Source: Bacteroidales bacterium (GTDB lineage: Bacteria; Bacteroidota; Bacteroidia; Bacteroidales; Lentimicrobiaceae). From it: a stretch of 64,000 nucleotides of DNA. The stretch is taken from positions 1-64,000 of the forward strand of contig JAEUTG010000012.1 in assembly GCA_016788045.1 (NCBI GenBank), written 5' to 3'. Under the pieces are notes generated by a model. It did not search any database. It saw only the letters and a list, made by a program, of their open reading frames with translations, and had not been told where the DNA came from. Positions 9,501 through 17,154 of the stretch are shown one piece after another. The position numbers and the translations under genes are program-made. The stretch's first letter is position 1, and every line of letters starts with the position of its first letter.

Positions 9501-10766
9501 CTTAAAGGCAATGCACTGCTTACCGTAAACGGTCAGACTGAAGTTAAAGTTGATCTGGGTGCAGGTGAATACCATTACATCAGTTCACCGGTTGCCAACC
9601 CGACCGCCATCAGCACTTTCCCGGCCAGCACCTACCTGCGCAGCTACGACGAACCTACAGGAAGCTGGATGAACCTCACAGGCAGTGATGTCCTGGTAAC
9701 AGGCAAAGGATATTCATCCTGGATTGCCGATGCAGCTACCGCAAGCTTCAGGGGTACTTTAAACACCGGTTCATTCTCTCCGGCCATGACCAACCTCGGC
9801 AACAGCGGAAACGACCAGTACGATGGTTACAACCTGATCGGAAATCCCTACTGCTCTTCCATCGACCTCGACCATGCTTCGCTAACTTACAGCAACATCA
9901 TGCCAACCGCCTATCTGTGGGATGGTGATGCCAACCAGTATGCTTATTATAACTGGAATACCCAGACCGGTGTAAACGGTGGCGGAAGGTACATGCCTTC
10001 CGGACAGGGCTTCTTTGTTAAGTCAGCCTCAGCCGGTGTCCAGCCTGGTTTCACCTTTACCGAAGAGTCAAGAAGTCTCGGTGTTCAGGAGTTTTACAAG
10101 AGCGATGTTTCAAACGTTCTCCGTCTTCAGTTAAGCGGTGAGCAGATGAATAACGAAGCTGTGGTGATGTTCAATGAGAATGCCACTGCTGCCCTCGACA
10201 AAGACTTTGATGCCTTTGCCCTGAAAGCTTCAGCCATCAATTTCATTTATACCCGCTCAACAGAGAACTACGACTTAGCCATTAACGCCCTTACCTCTCC
10301 TGAGGTAAGCAATGTGGTTCCGGTTTACCTCGATGTGGTTAAATCAGGTAACTACACCATCACCGCTTCAGGCCTTGATAACTACACATTCAGCCTGCCT
10401 GTATGGTTTACCGACCTGAAGACTGGCAACAGCCAGAACCTGCTTGAGAACCCGGTTTACAGCTTCAGCGCTTCAACGGGCGACATGGCTGGAAGGTTCA
10501 CGCTCAGCTTCGGTACAGTAGGTATTGAAGATCCGGCAACTGCCGGCACGGGTGTTTATGCGGAAAACACAAACATACATGTAACCACCCCGGAAACATT
10601 CAGCGGTTCAGTTAAAGTTTACGACATGCTGGGTAAACTCGTGGCAGAGCGTCGGATCAGCGGAGCAGGTGAAACCATCATCACCCTGAATCAGGGCAGC
10701 TCAGCCTACCTGGTGAAGCTTATCAGCAGCAAGAGCACCGTAACCCGTAAGGTTGTACTTAACTAA
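6501..10766 (+). CDS. Secreted double-headed alkaline phosphatase with T9SS sorting domain
   Basis: A 1421-residue secreted protein with two complete PhoA-type alkaline phosphatase domains in tandem, expected to hydrolyse phosphomonoesters outside the cell. After the signal peptide (cleaved near HGQS), domain 1 (about 34-475) has metal ligand D41 (ISDGWG), nucleophile S113 in TDSAPAATT, E339/D344/H348 (IEGGAIDWAAH), D389-H390 (GDHECGY) and H429 (GNHTN). Domain 2 (about 483-945) repeats all of them: D491, S569, a second IEGGAIDWAGH, GDHECGY and GDHTN. Both sites therefore look catalytic. A beta-rich linker (WTGAVSSNWFDAANW, then a left-handed repeat-like stretch) and a long stalk lead to a T9SS type A sorting domain at the end (VKVYDMLGKLVAERR through RKVVLN). 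The gene stands between repeat islands and is followed, 26 bp on, by a small secreted protein. Confidence 0.93.
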   Translation: MVTRNFTLRAITLLMVIAFALPWLAHGQSAPPRNIIILISDGWGINHIKSTNYWQGVPNASFQNFPVQYFMSTYQGTQVNPSPNPSLSGFGTGYNSTKAWTDASFANKDMTDSAPAATTMASGTKSANSAIGVDAFAQNVELITERANAIGKASGVVTTVQWSHATPAGYSTHNINRNNYSQIALTMLLDSKLSVIMGCGHPLYDDNSNLRSSGFNYTYVGGQATWDTLVAGSNTFSIPSITGRSFPQDITGDGISDPWTLIQDSLDFENLASATNLTFGTRIVGTAKCATTTNQSRTKVNNLPFADPMNDNVPSLMTMSKGALNVLNTNPNGFVLMIEGGAIDWAAHANDIARVIEEQTEFNHTVDSVIAWVEANGGWEQNLVIVTGDHECGYLTGPNYPGTDLVANYDVVDNGAGVLPGYKFNSGNHTNTLIPIYAKGSGSELFHGHADEIDYKFGYYIDNTELGIVCKDLFSTQAPVTPKNVIYMISDGMGYNQLKAASYFNGLTAQPYENQLGMEFLKTAMATNVGKTTNAVPGSPGNRNDYDSWYNSKNAWTDSTFVKFKPTDSAPAATTMYSGKKTANNIIGMDYLGNPLENFGDKAYEAGKSIGVISTVQFAHATPAAFAAHNISRNNYAAIANEMLINSKCSVIMGCGAPDFDDNGNPKTPTNYNYVGGLSTWNELLAGGTTTFTASVNGNSTVQDINGDGNPDAWTLIRDSIEFAAMGSGSTPVRVLGIPKVASTLQQGRSRSGNPMAYEVPFNDNMPTLADMTKATINVLDNNANGFAMVIEGGAIDWAGHANQMDRTIEEQHDFDMAVQAVIDWVNANSSWDETLLLITGDHECGYLVGPDYTNANLINGYDIINNGAGSHPTGKFLSGDHTNQLLPLFIHGAGASNFAKYSTNLDKVRGSYMQNSETGAGIMELLSVLPAAGPSIIPGSIANTWTGAVSSNWFDAANWANSTVPDATTGVTIPGSVVNFPELTASATVASLTLENGAMLKGNALLTVNGQTEVKVDLGAGEYHYISSPVANPTAISTFPASTYLRSYDEPTGSWMNLTGSDVLVTGKGYSSWIADAATASFRGTLNTGSFSPAMTNLGNSGNDQYDGYNLIGNPYCSSIDLDHASLTYSNIMPTAYLWDGDANQYAYYNWNTQTGVNGGGRYMPSGQGFFVKSASAGVQPGFTFTEESRSLGVQEFYKSDVSNVLRLQLSGEQMNNEAVVMFNENATAALDKDFDAFALKASAINFIYTRSTENYDLAINALTSPEVSNVVPVYLDVVKSGNYTITASGLDNYTFSLPVWFTDLKTGNSQNLLENPVYSFSASTGDMAGRFTLSFGTVGIEDPATAGTGVYAENTNIHVTTPETFSGSVKVYDMLGKLVAERRISGAGETIITLNQGSSAYLVKLISSKSTVTRKVVLN

Positions 10767-10792
10767 TTGATAACCCATTAAAAATCATCGTT

Positions 10793-11014
10793 ATGAAAAA
10801 ACTGATCATCATAGTTTCCCTGATCGTTGCCCCTCTTGCTTTCACATTTGCCCAGCCGAATCCTGGCAACAACTCAGGCGGCACCCCGGTTGGTGGTGAT
10901 CCCATCGGCGGAGGAACTGCCCCTATTGGCGGTGGTGTTGTGCTTTTGCTGAGCATGGCAGCAGGCTACGGTCTGAAAAAAGTGTTTGATGCCAAAAACA
11001 AACTGGAAGAATAG
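10793..11014 (+). CDS. Small secreted Gly/Pro-rich protein with C-terminal hydrophobic anchor
   Basis: A 73-residue protein: signal peptide MKKLIIIVSLIVAPLAFTFA, a short Pro/Gly linker (PNPGNNSGGTPVGGDPIGGG), then a PIGGG-started hydrophobic stretch VVLLLSMAAGYG followed by basic LKKVF. The arrangement of a short linker, a hydrophobic segment and a basic end is like small tail-anchored proteins often found next to T9SS substrates in Bacteroidota. It also looks like a protein-sorting tail of the CTERM type, but I cannot assign a family. It probably forms an operon with the phosphatase and is closed off by the terminator at 11038-11066. Confidence 0.72.
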   Translation: MKKLIIIVSLIVAPLAFTFAQPNPGNNSGGTPVGGDPIGGGTAPIGGGVVLLLSMAAGYGLKKVFDAKNKLEE

Positions 11015-11037
11015 TCAGTCTGTTTGTTGAATAAGGA

Positions 11038-11066
11038 AACCGGGGCTTGATGTCCCGGTTTTTTTT
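11038..11066 (+). terminator. Rho-independent terminator of the phosphatase operon
   Basis: AACCGGG (11038-11044) pairs with CCCGGTT (11054-11060) around a 9-nt loop, followed by a run of T. Confidence 0.88.
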
Positions 11067-11100
11067 GTGGGTACCTGGCCTGAAACTGCATGCCAACGGG

Positions 11101-11182
11101 CCCGGTGGCTGAGTGATTTCCGGAAAAGGATGTTAATTGAATACCGGATTTTGATTCCGGAAATTGTATCGAAGCCACAGGG
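11101..11182 (+). repeat. Structured palindromic element P2, copy 1
   Basis: Nested inverted repeat: outer arms CCCGGTGGCT/AGCCACAGGG and inner arms ATTTCCGG/CCGGAAAT around an apical part of about 35 nt. Copies are at 11407-11475 (left end lost), 15172-15253 and, diverged, 30152-30234. Confidence 0.8.
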
Positions 11183-11204
11183 TGCAGGTTTCACTGGTAA
11201 GGTT

Positions 11205-11410
11205 GGGGGGGCACGCGCCTGCCTGTCTGCCTGCCGCATTCAGGCAGACAGGCAGACAAGTCGGGGGACGCGCGCCTACCGTGAAATTCCCGGTGGTCGA
11301 GCGGAGCCGAGACCATCCGGTTCCAGAGGATAGGTTGGGGGGCACGCGCCTGCCTGTCTGCTGGTCACAGACAGGCAGACAGGTCAGGAGACGCGCGCCA
11401 ACGGGGTGAT
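11205..11410 (+). repeat. Palindromic repeat island C
   Basis: Same order of parts as island A: hairpin (about 11219-11255), core CCGTGAAATTCCCGG plus GGTCGAGCGGAGCCGAGACC (11279-11329), second hairpin with GGTCACAGACAGG, then GCGCGCCAACGGGG. P2 elements flank it on both sides. It lies between convergent genes. Confidence 0.85.
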
Positions 11411-11475
11411 TTCCGGAAAAGGATGTTAATTGAATACCGGATTTTGATTCCGGAAATTGTATCGAAGCCACAGGG
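11407..11475 (+). repeat. Structured palindromic element P2, copy 2 (left end lost)
   Basis: Nearly identical to copy 1 from TGATTTCCGG onward but fused directly to the preceding GCGCGCCAACGGGG unit, so the outer GGTGGCTGAG arm is missing. Confidence 0.75.
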
Positions 11476-11708
11476 CGCAATGCTCAGGGGGCAGGACGAA
11501 GGGGACGGAGACAGATCATCGTTATCGTGCAAATCTCTTCCGAACTTCTGTGGACCTGACTGAAATAAAAAATGGTGGATGAAGCGCATTCCCCGATATC
11601 CCTTTTTCAGGATTGTCGCCCATGCTGTCGTAGATGACAGGAATGGCTGACAGGGGAGTGGGCGCCACCCACCATTTGAAACTCTTAACTTATCCGGATA
11701 TCCTTCTT

Positions 11709-14114
11709 TTATTTACCCAGTTCTCTTGCTGAGAGCCTGAGATTTTTCGGCAGTTCGCCAAACTGAATGGCCTGGCCGTCCCACCACATGCCGAGGGCTT
11801 TTCCCTCGTAATTGCTGTCAGAGAATAGAACTTTACGGATATTGCTGTCAAAGCTGTTGGCAGTTACCATACTTGTTGCCTGATCAGGGGCACTGTCAAT
11901 GCGTTTGGCAATGGCAATCCATGAGAGTGTGGTGTTGCTTGCGCCGCGCATCTGTTCCCTGATGACACATCCTTTTGAATCGGAGGAAGCAATATACACT
12001 CCATTGCATTCACCATTCGGGGTTACGGTAATAACCGGGGTTTCAGCGATGATGGATTTAAAATCCTCGCTGAATTGAATGGTTGCAACACCGTTAACCA
12101 TTTCAACAGTACCTCTTGCATAAACGATTGGTTCAAGGCTTGAGACCGTATAAACCGGAACAACCTTATCGGAGGTTTGCACCAGTTCGACACTCTTGCC
12201 CAGGGTATATATGTTACCAAGGTTATATTGTGCAAACAATTCACCTGAGTTCAGCTGGCCAATTACATTTCCCTGCGAGGTACTCCCGATCATATCGCCA
12301 AAAAATCCACCGCCGATTCCGGCGCTGCCATTAGAGGCTGATTTACCTGCTCCATTGCCATATGCGCTTGACCCATATACCCCGTAGAAAGCGTTGCTGC
12401 TGTTTTTATAACCTAATGCACCCCAGTAGCCTCCGTAGATTTCCGCACCTATCACACCTCCGCAACGGGAAAAGTCGTTGTAATTCCAACCACCTGAGCC
12501 AAAGGAATACTGATCGCCCCAGAAACTTTGTCCGGCAGCGCCTGTATTGGTTGTGCCATATCCATACCCGGTTCCGTCATTCATTGTATTCCGGTCGCGG
12601 TAACCCACGCTTGTATGTTGACCATCTCCATTGGCGGTGGTCTGTTGGCGGTACACAAACAATTGTGTTGTTGATTGGAGAGGGTAATTTATACTGACGG
12701 ATGTGCCATTGTCCTGAAGTGAAGAATTTCCGACAACAGAACCAGCGGTGGTCCATTTTGTCAGATAGTTATTGTTGCCGGTACCTGTGATTCCACCGGA
12801 AGCGGTTGCAGTAAGGTTTCCTGAATTGTCAACCTGTACAAACCGGGTGCCTGATCCACCCAATGCAGTCACTTTCGCATTGGTAGCCGATGATGTCCCA
12901 TTCACCGTAAGGGTACTCGTAGCATCGATCCAGGTAAGATTGGCACTTCCACTGGTGCTTCCGGCACTGTTGAAGAGAATCTGAGTGTCAGAACCGCCGG
13001 TTGGGCCAGCAGGACCCTGTATACCTTGCAGACCTTGCGGACCCATAGGGCCTGTTGCGCCGTCCAGACCATCGTTACCAGCCGGTCCCTGAGGACCTTG
13101 CGGACCCTGAGGACCTTGCGGACCCATAGGGCCGGTAGCACCATCCAGACCATCATTGCCAGCCGGACCCTGAGGACCTTGCGGACCCTGAGGACCTTGC
13201 GGACCCATCGGACCGGTAGCACCATCCAGACCATCGTTGCCAGCCGGACCCTGAGGACCTTGCGGACCCATCGGACCGGTAGCACCATCCAGACCATCGT
13301 TACCAGCCGGACCTTGTGGGCCTTGCGGACCCATAGGGCCGGTAGCGCCATCCAGACCATCGTTGCCAGCCGGACCTTGTGGGCCTTGCGGACCCATAGG
13401 GCCGGTAGCACCATCCAGACCATCGTTACCAGCCGGACCTTGTGGGCCTTGCGGACCCATAGGGCCGGTAGCGCCATCCAGACCATCATTGCCAGCCGGA
13501 CCCTGTGGGCCTTGCGGACCCATCGGACCGGTAGCGCCATCCAGACCATCGTTGCCAGCCGGACCCTGCACACCCTGAGGTCCTTGCTCGCCCTGAGGGC
13601 CCTGTTCGCCCTGAATACCTTGTTCGCCCTGAGGTCCTTGCTCGCCCTGAATACCTTGCTCGCCCTGAATACCTTGCACACCCTGAGGTCCCGGAGGGCC
13701 CTGGGGGCCGGGTGTGCTGTTTAATGCATACAAGGCGTAGGGTACGCTTAACAGCTCGCTGGTCCCGGTTATGCTGTAGTTGGTGCCTCCGTCAGGATCG
13801 GTCTCGGTTTTGATAAAAAAAGGACCGTTTGACCAGTCGATACCGGAAAAGGACCCGGCTACAACCTCACCGGCACCGATTTCAATTGAAACCAGCCCGT
13901 TAATGTTACTGACCGGAGTCTGAGTTTCAACATAAACAGGTGTCCCGACAGAGGACCCCTGCAATATGCTCAGTTGCATCCCAACCTGGGTGTTGGTTAT
14001 TAAATTCTGATTGTTATTTCTGATAACAGCCTGAAAGCTCATTTTTTGAGGACTTTGTGCCCAGATAATTCCGCAGAATAACAGAAAGGTTAATGTTGAG
14101 ATAATTTTTTTCAT
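11709..14114 (-). CDS. Collagen-like secreted surface protein
   Basis: An 801-residue protein with a signal peptide (cleaved near IIWAQS), an N-terminal beta domain common in Bacteroidota surface proteins ([15 protein letters not shown] through [10 protein letters not shown], about 20-132), a collagen-like Gly-X-Y region (about 134-370) and a C-terminal region of about 430 residues rich in Gly and aromatic residues. The Gly-X-Y part begins with GPQG/EQG triplets and continues with eight copies of a unit built on [18 protein letters not shown]. It most likely forms a trimeric triple-helical stalk carrying a C-terminal head, as in bacterial collagen-like adhesins or tail-fibre-like proteins. 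No T9SS sorting domain is visible on it, but the gene 6 bp upstream encodes one, which suggests a joint export or anchoring function. No terminator was identified downstream. Confidence 0.85.
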   Translation of the reverse strand: MKKIISTLTFLLFCGIIWAQSPQKMSFQAVIRNNNQNLITNTQVGMQLSILQGSSVGTPVYVETQTPVSNINGLVSIEIGAGEVVAGSFSGIDWSNGPFFIKTETDPDGGTNYSITGTSELLSVPYALYALNSTPGPQGPPGPQGVQGIQGEQGIQGEQGPQGEQGIQGEQGPQGEQGPQGVQGPAGNDGLDGATGPMGPQGPQGPAGNDGLDGATGPMGPQGPQGPAGNDGLDGATGPMGPQGPQGPAGNDGLDGATGPMGPQGPQGPAGNDGLDGATGPMGPQGPQGPAGNDGLDGATGPMGPQGPQGPQGPQGPAGNDGLDGATGPMGPQGPQGPQGPQGPAGNDGLDGATGPMGPQGLQGIQGPAGPTGGSDTQILFNSAGSTSGSANLTWIDATSTLTVNGTSSATNAKVTALGGSGTRFVQVDNSGNLTATASGGITGTGNNNYLTKWTTAGSVVGNSSLQDNGTSVSINYPLQSTTQLFVYRQQTTANGDGQHTSVGYRDRNTMNDGTGYGYGTTNTGAAGQSFWGDQYSFGSGGWNYNDFSRCGGVIGAEIYGGYWGALGYKNSSNAFYGVYGSSAYGNGAGKSASNGSAGIGGGFFGDMIGSTSQGNVIGQLNSGELFAQYNLGNIYTLGKSVELVQTSDKVVPVYTVSSLEPIVYARGTVEMVNGVATIQFSEDFKSIIAETPVITVTPNGECNGVYIASSDSKGCVIREQMRGASNTTLSWIAIAKRIDSAPDQATSMVTANSFDSNIRKVLFSDSNYEGKALGMWWDGQAIQFGELPKNLRLSARELGK
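13023..13565 (-). repeat. 63-bp tandem repeats encoding Gly-X-Y units
   Basis: Eight copies of a 21-residue unit ([18 protein letters not shown] plus PQG). Two units near the C-terminal end of the array are extended to 27 residues by an added PQGPQG, and the last ends in LQGIQG. Units differ by a few synonymous bases (ACCATCC versus GCCATCC, CCTGTGGGCC versus CCTGAGGACC), in a patchwork that suggests past unequal recombination. Confidence 0.9.
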
Positions 14115-14120
14115 GTTGGT

Positions 14121-14609
14121 TTAGTTTTTAACGATTTTAAAAGTTTTTACTTCACGGTTTAAATCACTCAGCTTCAATATGTAAGTGCCGGTTGCAAGAT
14201 TGGATAAATCAAAGCTGGTTTCATTGCTTGTAACCGTTTTCGTGAACCATAGCTTACCAAAGGCATCGTATATGGCAGCCTGGTAATCCATTTCCAGTTT
14301 TCCTCCAAACCTGAGCGTCAGGTTTTGGGTTGTGGGGTTTGGGTATGTTTTAAAAAATAGTCCCACTTCAGGTGCATCGATGATTTCGGTTATTACTGAA
14401 ATTTCATAAGGCTGCTGTACCCCCTGAGCAACGGAACCACTTGATCCGGTGCTGGAGGTGTAGGCCGCAAGTCCATATGAAATGCTCATACTGCCCCCAC
14501 TTCCGCTGGCATCAGAGCCTGACGATGAGATGGCTCCCTGGGCATAAATGCCGGAACCCAATACGCAGAGCATGGCCGTTGTTAAAAATCTGACTACTTT
14601 AAATCGCAT
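14121..14609 (-). CDS. Small secreted protein with T9SS sorting domain
   Basis: A 162-residue protein: signal peptide (MRFKVVRFLTTAMLCVLG, cleavage near IYAQG), a Ser/Gly-rich linker (SSSGSDASGSGGSMSISYGL) that resembles the start of Bacteroidota repeat proteins, and a C-terminal T9SS type A domain (TYPNPTTQNLTLRF, then YDAFGKLW, GTYILKLSD, VKTFKIVKN). Most of the mature protein is the sorting domain itself, so its cargo role is unclear. It may be a carrier or anchor for the collagen-like protein encoded 6 bp downstream on the same strand. The two surely form an operon. Confidence 0.82.
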   Translation of the reverse strand: MRFKVVRFLTTAMLCVLGSGIYAQGAISSSGSDASGSGGSMSISYGLAAYTSSTGSSGSVAQGVQQPYEISVITEIIDAPEVGLFFKTYPNPTTQNLTLRFGGKLEMDYQAAIYDAFGKLWFTKTVTSNETSFDLSNLATGTYILKLSDLNREVKTFKIVKN

Positions 14610-15140
14610 TTTTTACCTCCCTTTTTTAAATTGTTACCATTGTTTGTTTTATTATTTCCAGAAAGTGTAAAATAATTTTACAACTTTAAGTCTTTTAACA
14701 TTCATTATTGACGCTGTTTATTGAAGAACCCTTTAATTGTAACCCTTGATTCCTGAAATAAATTATCATTTCTGTCCGGTACACATTCAGATTAATTCAA
14801 CAGGTATTGCACTTCACTTTGTTATGCTCTGAATGACTGTATATTAGCTTAAGGTACGGGGTAATTGGCGGCAATATCCTTCCTGGTCTCCTCTTCTGTG
14901 TCATAATGCAAAATAAAGCCATACCGGTACTTTAGTCTTTCAGCGCAGGCAGAGTCAGGTTCAACGGAGGTGAGCTCAGTTCTCTAAACCAGACAACAGT
15001 GATAAATTATTTTACACAATATAAGGTAAGCGCAAAGCCCGATCCCGGAGATACCGGTTTAATTTTTCGGATCTCCGGCACCAGGGAGGCACTCGCTGGG
15101 GGCAGGACGCCAGCGGTATTTTGGTTGCAAGCCTCAGGAA
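14610..15140. other. Intergenic stretch without a recognisable gene
   Basis: About 530 bp upstream of the T9SS/collagen operon and before island D. It is AT-rich next to the operon (likely promoter) and becomes mixed towards 15 kb. No convincing ORF, RNA or repeat was found. Confidence 0.45.
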
Positions 15141-15616
15141 ACGCGCGCCAATGGTCACGCGCGCCAACGGGCCCGGTGGCTGAGTGATTTCCGGAGAAAG
15201 ATGTTGATTGAATACCGGATTTTGATTCCGGAAATTGTATCGAAGCCACAGGGCGCAGGTTTCACTGGTAAGGTTGGGGGCCAACCGCCTGCCTTTCTGC
15301 CGCATTCAGGCAGACAGGCAGACAAGTCGGGGGAGGAGCGCCAACGGGGTGCATGTGCTGAAAGCCAACATCCAGAATCCCCGGTGGTCGAGCGGAGCCG
15401 AGACCATCCGGTTCCAGAGGATAGGTCGGGTGGCACGCGTCGGGGGACGCGCGCCAACGGTCACGCGCGCCTACCGGGAAATTCCCGGTGGTCGAGCGGA
15501 GCCGAGACCATCCGGTTCCAGAGGTAAGGCAGGGGGCACGCGCCTGCCTTTCTGCTGGTCACAGACAGGCAGACAGGTCAGGAGTCGCGCGCCAACGGGC
15601 AAGCGCGCCAACGGGG
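15141..15616 (+). repeat. Palindromic repeat island D
   Basis: The longest island. Parts in order: GCGCGCCAA units, P2 (15172-15253), a CTGCCTTTCTG hairpin (about 15289-15328), a core without the CCGGGAAATTCCCGG half (15379-15420), GCGCGCC units, a full core (15474-15524), a second hairpin with GGTCACAGACAGG, and GCGCGCCAACGGG units. It shares about 110 bp with island C, running from ACGGGCCCGGTGGCTGAG to TCACTGGTAAGGTTGGGG. It lies between divergent genes. Confidence 0.85.
15172..15253 (+). repeat. Structured palindromic element P2, copy 3
   Basis: Same ends and stems as copy 1 (CCCGGTGGCT/AGCCACAGGG and ATTTCCGG/CCGGAAAT) with three or four changes confined to the apical region. Confidence 0.8.
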
Positions 15617-15840
15617 AGTCCGGATTCAGACCATAATGTCAGGAAAAAGGTGAGCTCAACCGCAATAACAGGCCGATTTGACGAAAAAATCGCCTGAAAC
15701 CTTCATACATCGGGGCAAAAGCCATAACTTAGCCCACAATTACAATGGTTCAGAGAACAACTCAGGCTGATTTGTGTTCTTAACTATTGAAGAGACGCTT
15801 CTGTTATTTCAAATCCATTATTAACCCTAACATTATTTTT

Positions 15841-16113
15841 ATGAACAAGTCAGAATTGATTGACGCCATTGCAGCCAAAACCGGTTTAACCAAGGTGCAG
15901 GCCAAAAACGCTATTGAAAGCTATCACGAAGCCGTTAGCGAATCACTGAAAGCAGGTGGCAGTGTTGACATTGCCGGTTTCGGTTCCTTCTCGGTAGTAT
16001 CAAAAGCAGCCCGCACAGGCCGCAACCCCAAAACCGGTGAGGTACTCCAGATTCAGGCTTCACGTTTGCCTAAGTTTAAACCAGGCAAGTCGCTGAAAGA
16101 CACCGTGAAATAA
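15841..16113 (+). CDS. HU-family DNA-binding protein
   Basis: A 90-residue HU/IHF-type histone-like protein that bends and compacts DNA as a dimer. It starts MNKSELIDAIAAKTGLTK, which is the family N-terminus, so I place the start at 15841 and not at the upstream in-frame ATG. The conserved core GFGSFSVVSKAARTGRNPKT (residues about 46-65) and the C-terminal PKFKPGKSLKD are those of HU. It is a single-gene unit with a strong terminator 24 bp downstream. Confidence 0.95.
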   Translation: MNKSELIDAIAAKTGLTKVQAKNAIESYHEAVSESLKAGGSVDIAGFGSFSVVSKAARTGRNPKTGEVLQIQASRLPKFKPGKSLKDTVK

Positions 16114-16136
16114 ACATTCTTTGACTGTTAAGCCCT

Positions 16137-16175
16137 ACAGGCGGATGCGGCGTAAAGTCCGTTTCCGCCTGTTTT
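16137..16175 (+). terminator. Rho-independent terminator of the HU gene
   Basis: ACAGGCGGA (16137-16145) pairs with TCCGCCTGT (16164-16172) around an 18-nt loop, followed by TTT. Confidence 0.8.
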
Positions 16176-16420
16176 GCATTTATGCCGCCCTGAAAGCCGT
16201 TACCCTTCGTGCTGAATGCCGGAATTTCAGGATTCTTGCCGGATTCTGTTAATGAACTGTTAAAGTTTAATCCCGGATTAACCAATTGCCCGAAACGCTG
16301 TTAAGTGTCATCAGGATCTGCTGCCCTTTCCACCCTTTACTCTTCTTCTTTTATCTGGTCCTGAATCTCACGTATAAACAGTTTAACCTGGTCCCTCTGG
16401 GATCAATAAAAAATGTTCCT

Positions 16421-17047
16421 ATGGAAAGAAGGAAATTTCTGCTGTCGGCAGGATTGCTCACAGCATTTGGCGCTATGGCGCAAAGCGGTTTCGGTTCTGT
16501 TGTTCAGGTTGCACCTGCAGGGCCTGACAATGATCCCATGAAGCAGGTACTGCTCCCGGCTTTGCCACCGCTGGATCATCAGGGAGGTATGGCTATCCGG
16601 ACCTGGGTACGTTCGGGCATGACCAACGGGCTTTATTCCAGTGTGGAATGTGCAGTTGCGCCTAAAACCATGGGCCCGGCACCTCATTGGCACAAGGAGC
16701 TGGATGAGCTCATGCTGGTTCTCGAAGGTACAGCAAGCATCCTGATGGGCGACGAGGTGGTTCATGTGGAAGCAGGTGGCTGGCATCTGCGTCCGCGTAT
16801 GATCAAACACACCTTCTTCAATGCGTCTGATAAACCGCTGCGGTTTGTGGATATGTATTTCAACCAGCCTTTTGAGGAATATCTCGAAAGGGTCTTCTAC
16901 CAGCTGACCCCCGAAAATGGATTTCCCGATGGATCGGAAGAGAAAGAGGCAGAACACCGGCGACTACGCGACAAATTCGGCCTCATGAGTGCGCCTGATG
17001 CCTGGGAACAGCGCAATGAACTGGTCAGGATTTACGGACTCGGGTAG
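16421..17047 (+). CDS. Exported cupin-domain protein
   Basis: A 208-residue protein starting MERRKFLLSAGLLTAFGAMA, a signal peptide with an RRKFL twin-arginine-like motif, so export as a folded protein is possible. The body is a single cupin barrel: motif 1 PHWHKELDELMLVLEG (His, His and Glu metal ligands) and motif 2 WHLRPRMIKHTFFN (His ligand). A metal-dependent enzyme or binding function is expected, but the substrate cannot be told. The ATG at 16421 was preferred because an upstream in-frame start would put 45 residues before the signal peptide. It is monocistronic and faces a convergent lipoprotein gene. Confidence 0.82.
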   Translation: MERRKFLLSAGLLTAFGAMAQSGFGSVVQVAPAGPDNDPMKQVLLPALPPLDHQGGMAIRTWVRSGMTNGLYSSVECAVAPKTMGPAPHWHKELDELMLVLEGTASILMGDEVVHVEAGGWHLRPRMIKHTFFNASDKPLRFVDMYFNQPFEEYLERVFYQLTPENGFPDGSEEKEAEHRRLRDKFGLMSAPDAWEQRNELVRIYGLG

Positions 17048-17154
17048 TATCTGCATCTGGAAACGGCCGGTGTGATATACAATGTCAGGATTCCGGACAA
17101 GAGAAACCTGCATCTGTATTTTCGACCATGAATTCCGGTTTACCCCGGTGATGA

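Noticed and set aside
12902..13681. Possible CRISPR-like array of 63-bp units
   Set aside because: Units abut without unique spacers and code for Gly-X-Y; it is a coding repeat.
13026..13724. Long open frames antisense to the collagen-like region (up to about 260 codons)
   Set aside because: They exist only because the GGN-CCN repeat of the real gene has no stops on the other strand; products are low-complexity and lack any start context.
11015..15697. Open frames in islands C and D (up to 133 codons)
   Set aside because: Repeat-derived as above; no ribosome-binding or family signal.
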